Assembly: GCF_900108025.1 (NCBI RefSeq)
Contig: NZ_FNUS01000004.1
Coordinates: 62,001-126,000, forward strand
Direction of reading: 5' to 3'
Source of the DNA: Halpernia humi
GTDB taxonomy: Bacteria; Bacteroidota; Bacteroidia; Flavobacteriales; Weeksellaceae
Length of the DNA: 64,000 nucleotides
Both the position numbers and the translations under genes were made by a program. How positions within the stretch are numbered: position 1 is the stretch's first letter; the number at the start of each line of letters is the position of its first letter. This document shows, piece by piece, positions 63,521 through 64,000 of this stretch. A model generated the notes under the pieces. It was given only the letters and a program-made list of their open reading frames with translations, searched no databases and was not told the DNA's origin.

Positions 63521-64000
63521 TTAAACTTTTTCTACTTGCATAAAACTAAGTTCCATTGGTGTTTTTCTTCCGAAAATCATTACCGAAACTTCAATTTTTT
63601 TCTTGTCTTCGTGTATTTTTTCTACTGTTCCGTTAAATCCGTTGAAAGGCCCGTCTGTTACTTTGACGCTGTCTCCTACAATAAAAGGAATATCCATATC
63701 TACAGCAAACTCAGAAAGTTCATCCATTCTACCAAGCATTCTGTTAACTTCAGATTTGCGCATCGGTACAGGATCTCCACCTTTGGTTAAACTTAAAAAA
63801 GAAATTACACCCGGGATATTTTTTATAATGTGAGGGATTTCTCCGACTAAATTGGCTTCCACCATTAAGTAACCTGGATAATACGGTTTTTCTTTTGGCA
63901 CCTTTTTGCCATTACGCATTTGGATTACCTTTTCCATTGGAATGACAACTTGGGTAACGTCGTTTTCGAACCCCAATCTTTTCATTTCGTTTTCGATATA
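63521..64000 (-). CDS. nusG: Transcription termination/antitermination protein NusG (5' end outside window)
   Basis: The frame is open to the window edge; residues at the edge read YIENEMKRLG, which is internal to NusG, so the true start lies beyond 64000. The NGN domain includes KPYYPGYLMVEANL, and the C-terminal KOW domain includes VGDSVKVTDGPFNGFNGTVE. NusG stimulates elongation and links RNA polymerase to Rho or the ribosome. An internal ATG at 63985 should not be taken as the start. Confidence 0.93.
   Translation of the reverse strand, partial: YIENEMKRLGFENDVTQVVIPMEKVIQMRNGKKVPKEKPYYPGYLMVEANLVGEIPHIIKNIPGVISFLSLTKGGDPVPMRKSEVNRMLGRMDELSEFAVDMDIPFIVGDSVKVTDGPFNGFNGTVEKIHEDKKKIEVSVMIFGRKTPMELSFMQVEKV

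Noticed and set aside
1-64000. tRNA or rRNA genes
   Set aside because: No cloverleaf-like sequence with the TTCGA/GGTTC T-arm in context was noticed on either strand; a tRNA scan would be decisive.

Overview
The window looks like a chromosomal segment of a low-GC Bacteroidota, most likely a Flavobacteriales member of the Chryseobacterium/Weeksellaceae type. The evidence is gldB and gldC together, SusC/BtuB-like TonB receptors, a type IX secretion (T9SS) sorting domain, promoters of the Bacteroidota form TTTG-N19-TAnnTTTG, A-rich translation starts without clear Shine-Dalgarno sequences, and an rplK-rplA-rplJ-rplL / rpoB-rpoC region with long flavobacterial RNA polymerase subunits. The genus is inference.

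Layout. 1-9.4 kb: partial membrane protein, nadE, gldB-gldC, a Cys/Met PLP enzyme, a DinB-family protein, a REP-element cluster with its IS200-like REP transposase and a coupled DNA glycosylase, a luciferase-like oxidoreductase, a YrdC/Sua5 protein and a CCA-adding enzyme. 9.4-12.4 kb: a TonB receptor under a cobalamin riboswitch, a small lipoprotein, and duplicated hairpin elements. 12.4-18.3 kb: alcohol dehydrogenase, a broken HaeIII-type restriction endonuclease, a two-gene nuclease-like unit, alpha-amylase, a possible MITE and DNA polymerase IV. 18.35-18.95 kb: an ORF-free, A-rich block with promoter and terminator, probably a noncoding RNA. 19.4-24 kb: a lipoprotein/membrane protein/histidine kinase/response regulator operon, then purine nucleoside phosphorylase and lpxK. 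24.1-27.2 kb: a leader peptide with an attenuator-like terminator in front of rtcB-prfH-TPR. 27.2-37.1 kb: PLP enzymes, a LysM glucosaminidase, hemL, an old-yellow-enzyme homologue with a triplicated tail, cytidine deaminase, a phosphodiesterase and an iron-type TonB receptor. 37.2-42.5 kb: a 1232-residue T9SS surface protein, small proteins and a DUF3467 protein. 42.6-64 kb: rpoC, rpoB, then 10.2 kb of duplicated surface-protein cassettes, then rplL-rplJ-rplA-rplK and nusG (all minus strand).

The most unusual feature is that rplL and rpoB, normally adjacent in bacteria, are separated by two related cassettes. Each has a small exported protein of unknown family (A), a large calcium-repeat surface protein (C) and a small exported protein (D) whose modules resemble the C terminus of C. 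rplL ends at its own terminator, each cassette ends at a terminator, and rpoBC has its own near-consensus promoter, so the insertion appears transcriptionally insulated. One C gene is split by a 2-base shift at an (AT)n tract. Other points of interest are the attenuator before the RNA-repair/ribosome-rescue operon, the A-rich RNA, at least four families of palindromic repeats (two with compensatory base changes, one with a conserved loop but unrelated 17-bp arms), and three genes with a -7 box exactly four bases before ATG, suggesting leaderless mRNAs.

No tRNA, rRNA, CRISPR array or complete insertion sequence other than the REP transposase was recognised. All functional names rest on motif recognition by eye; no database search was run.
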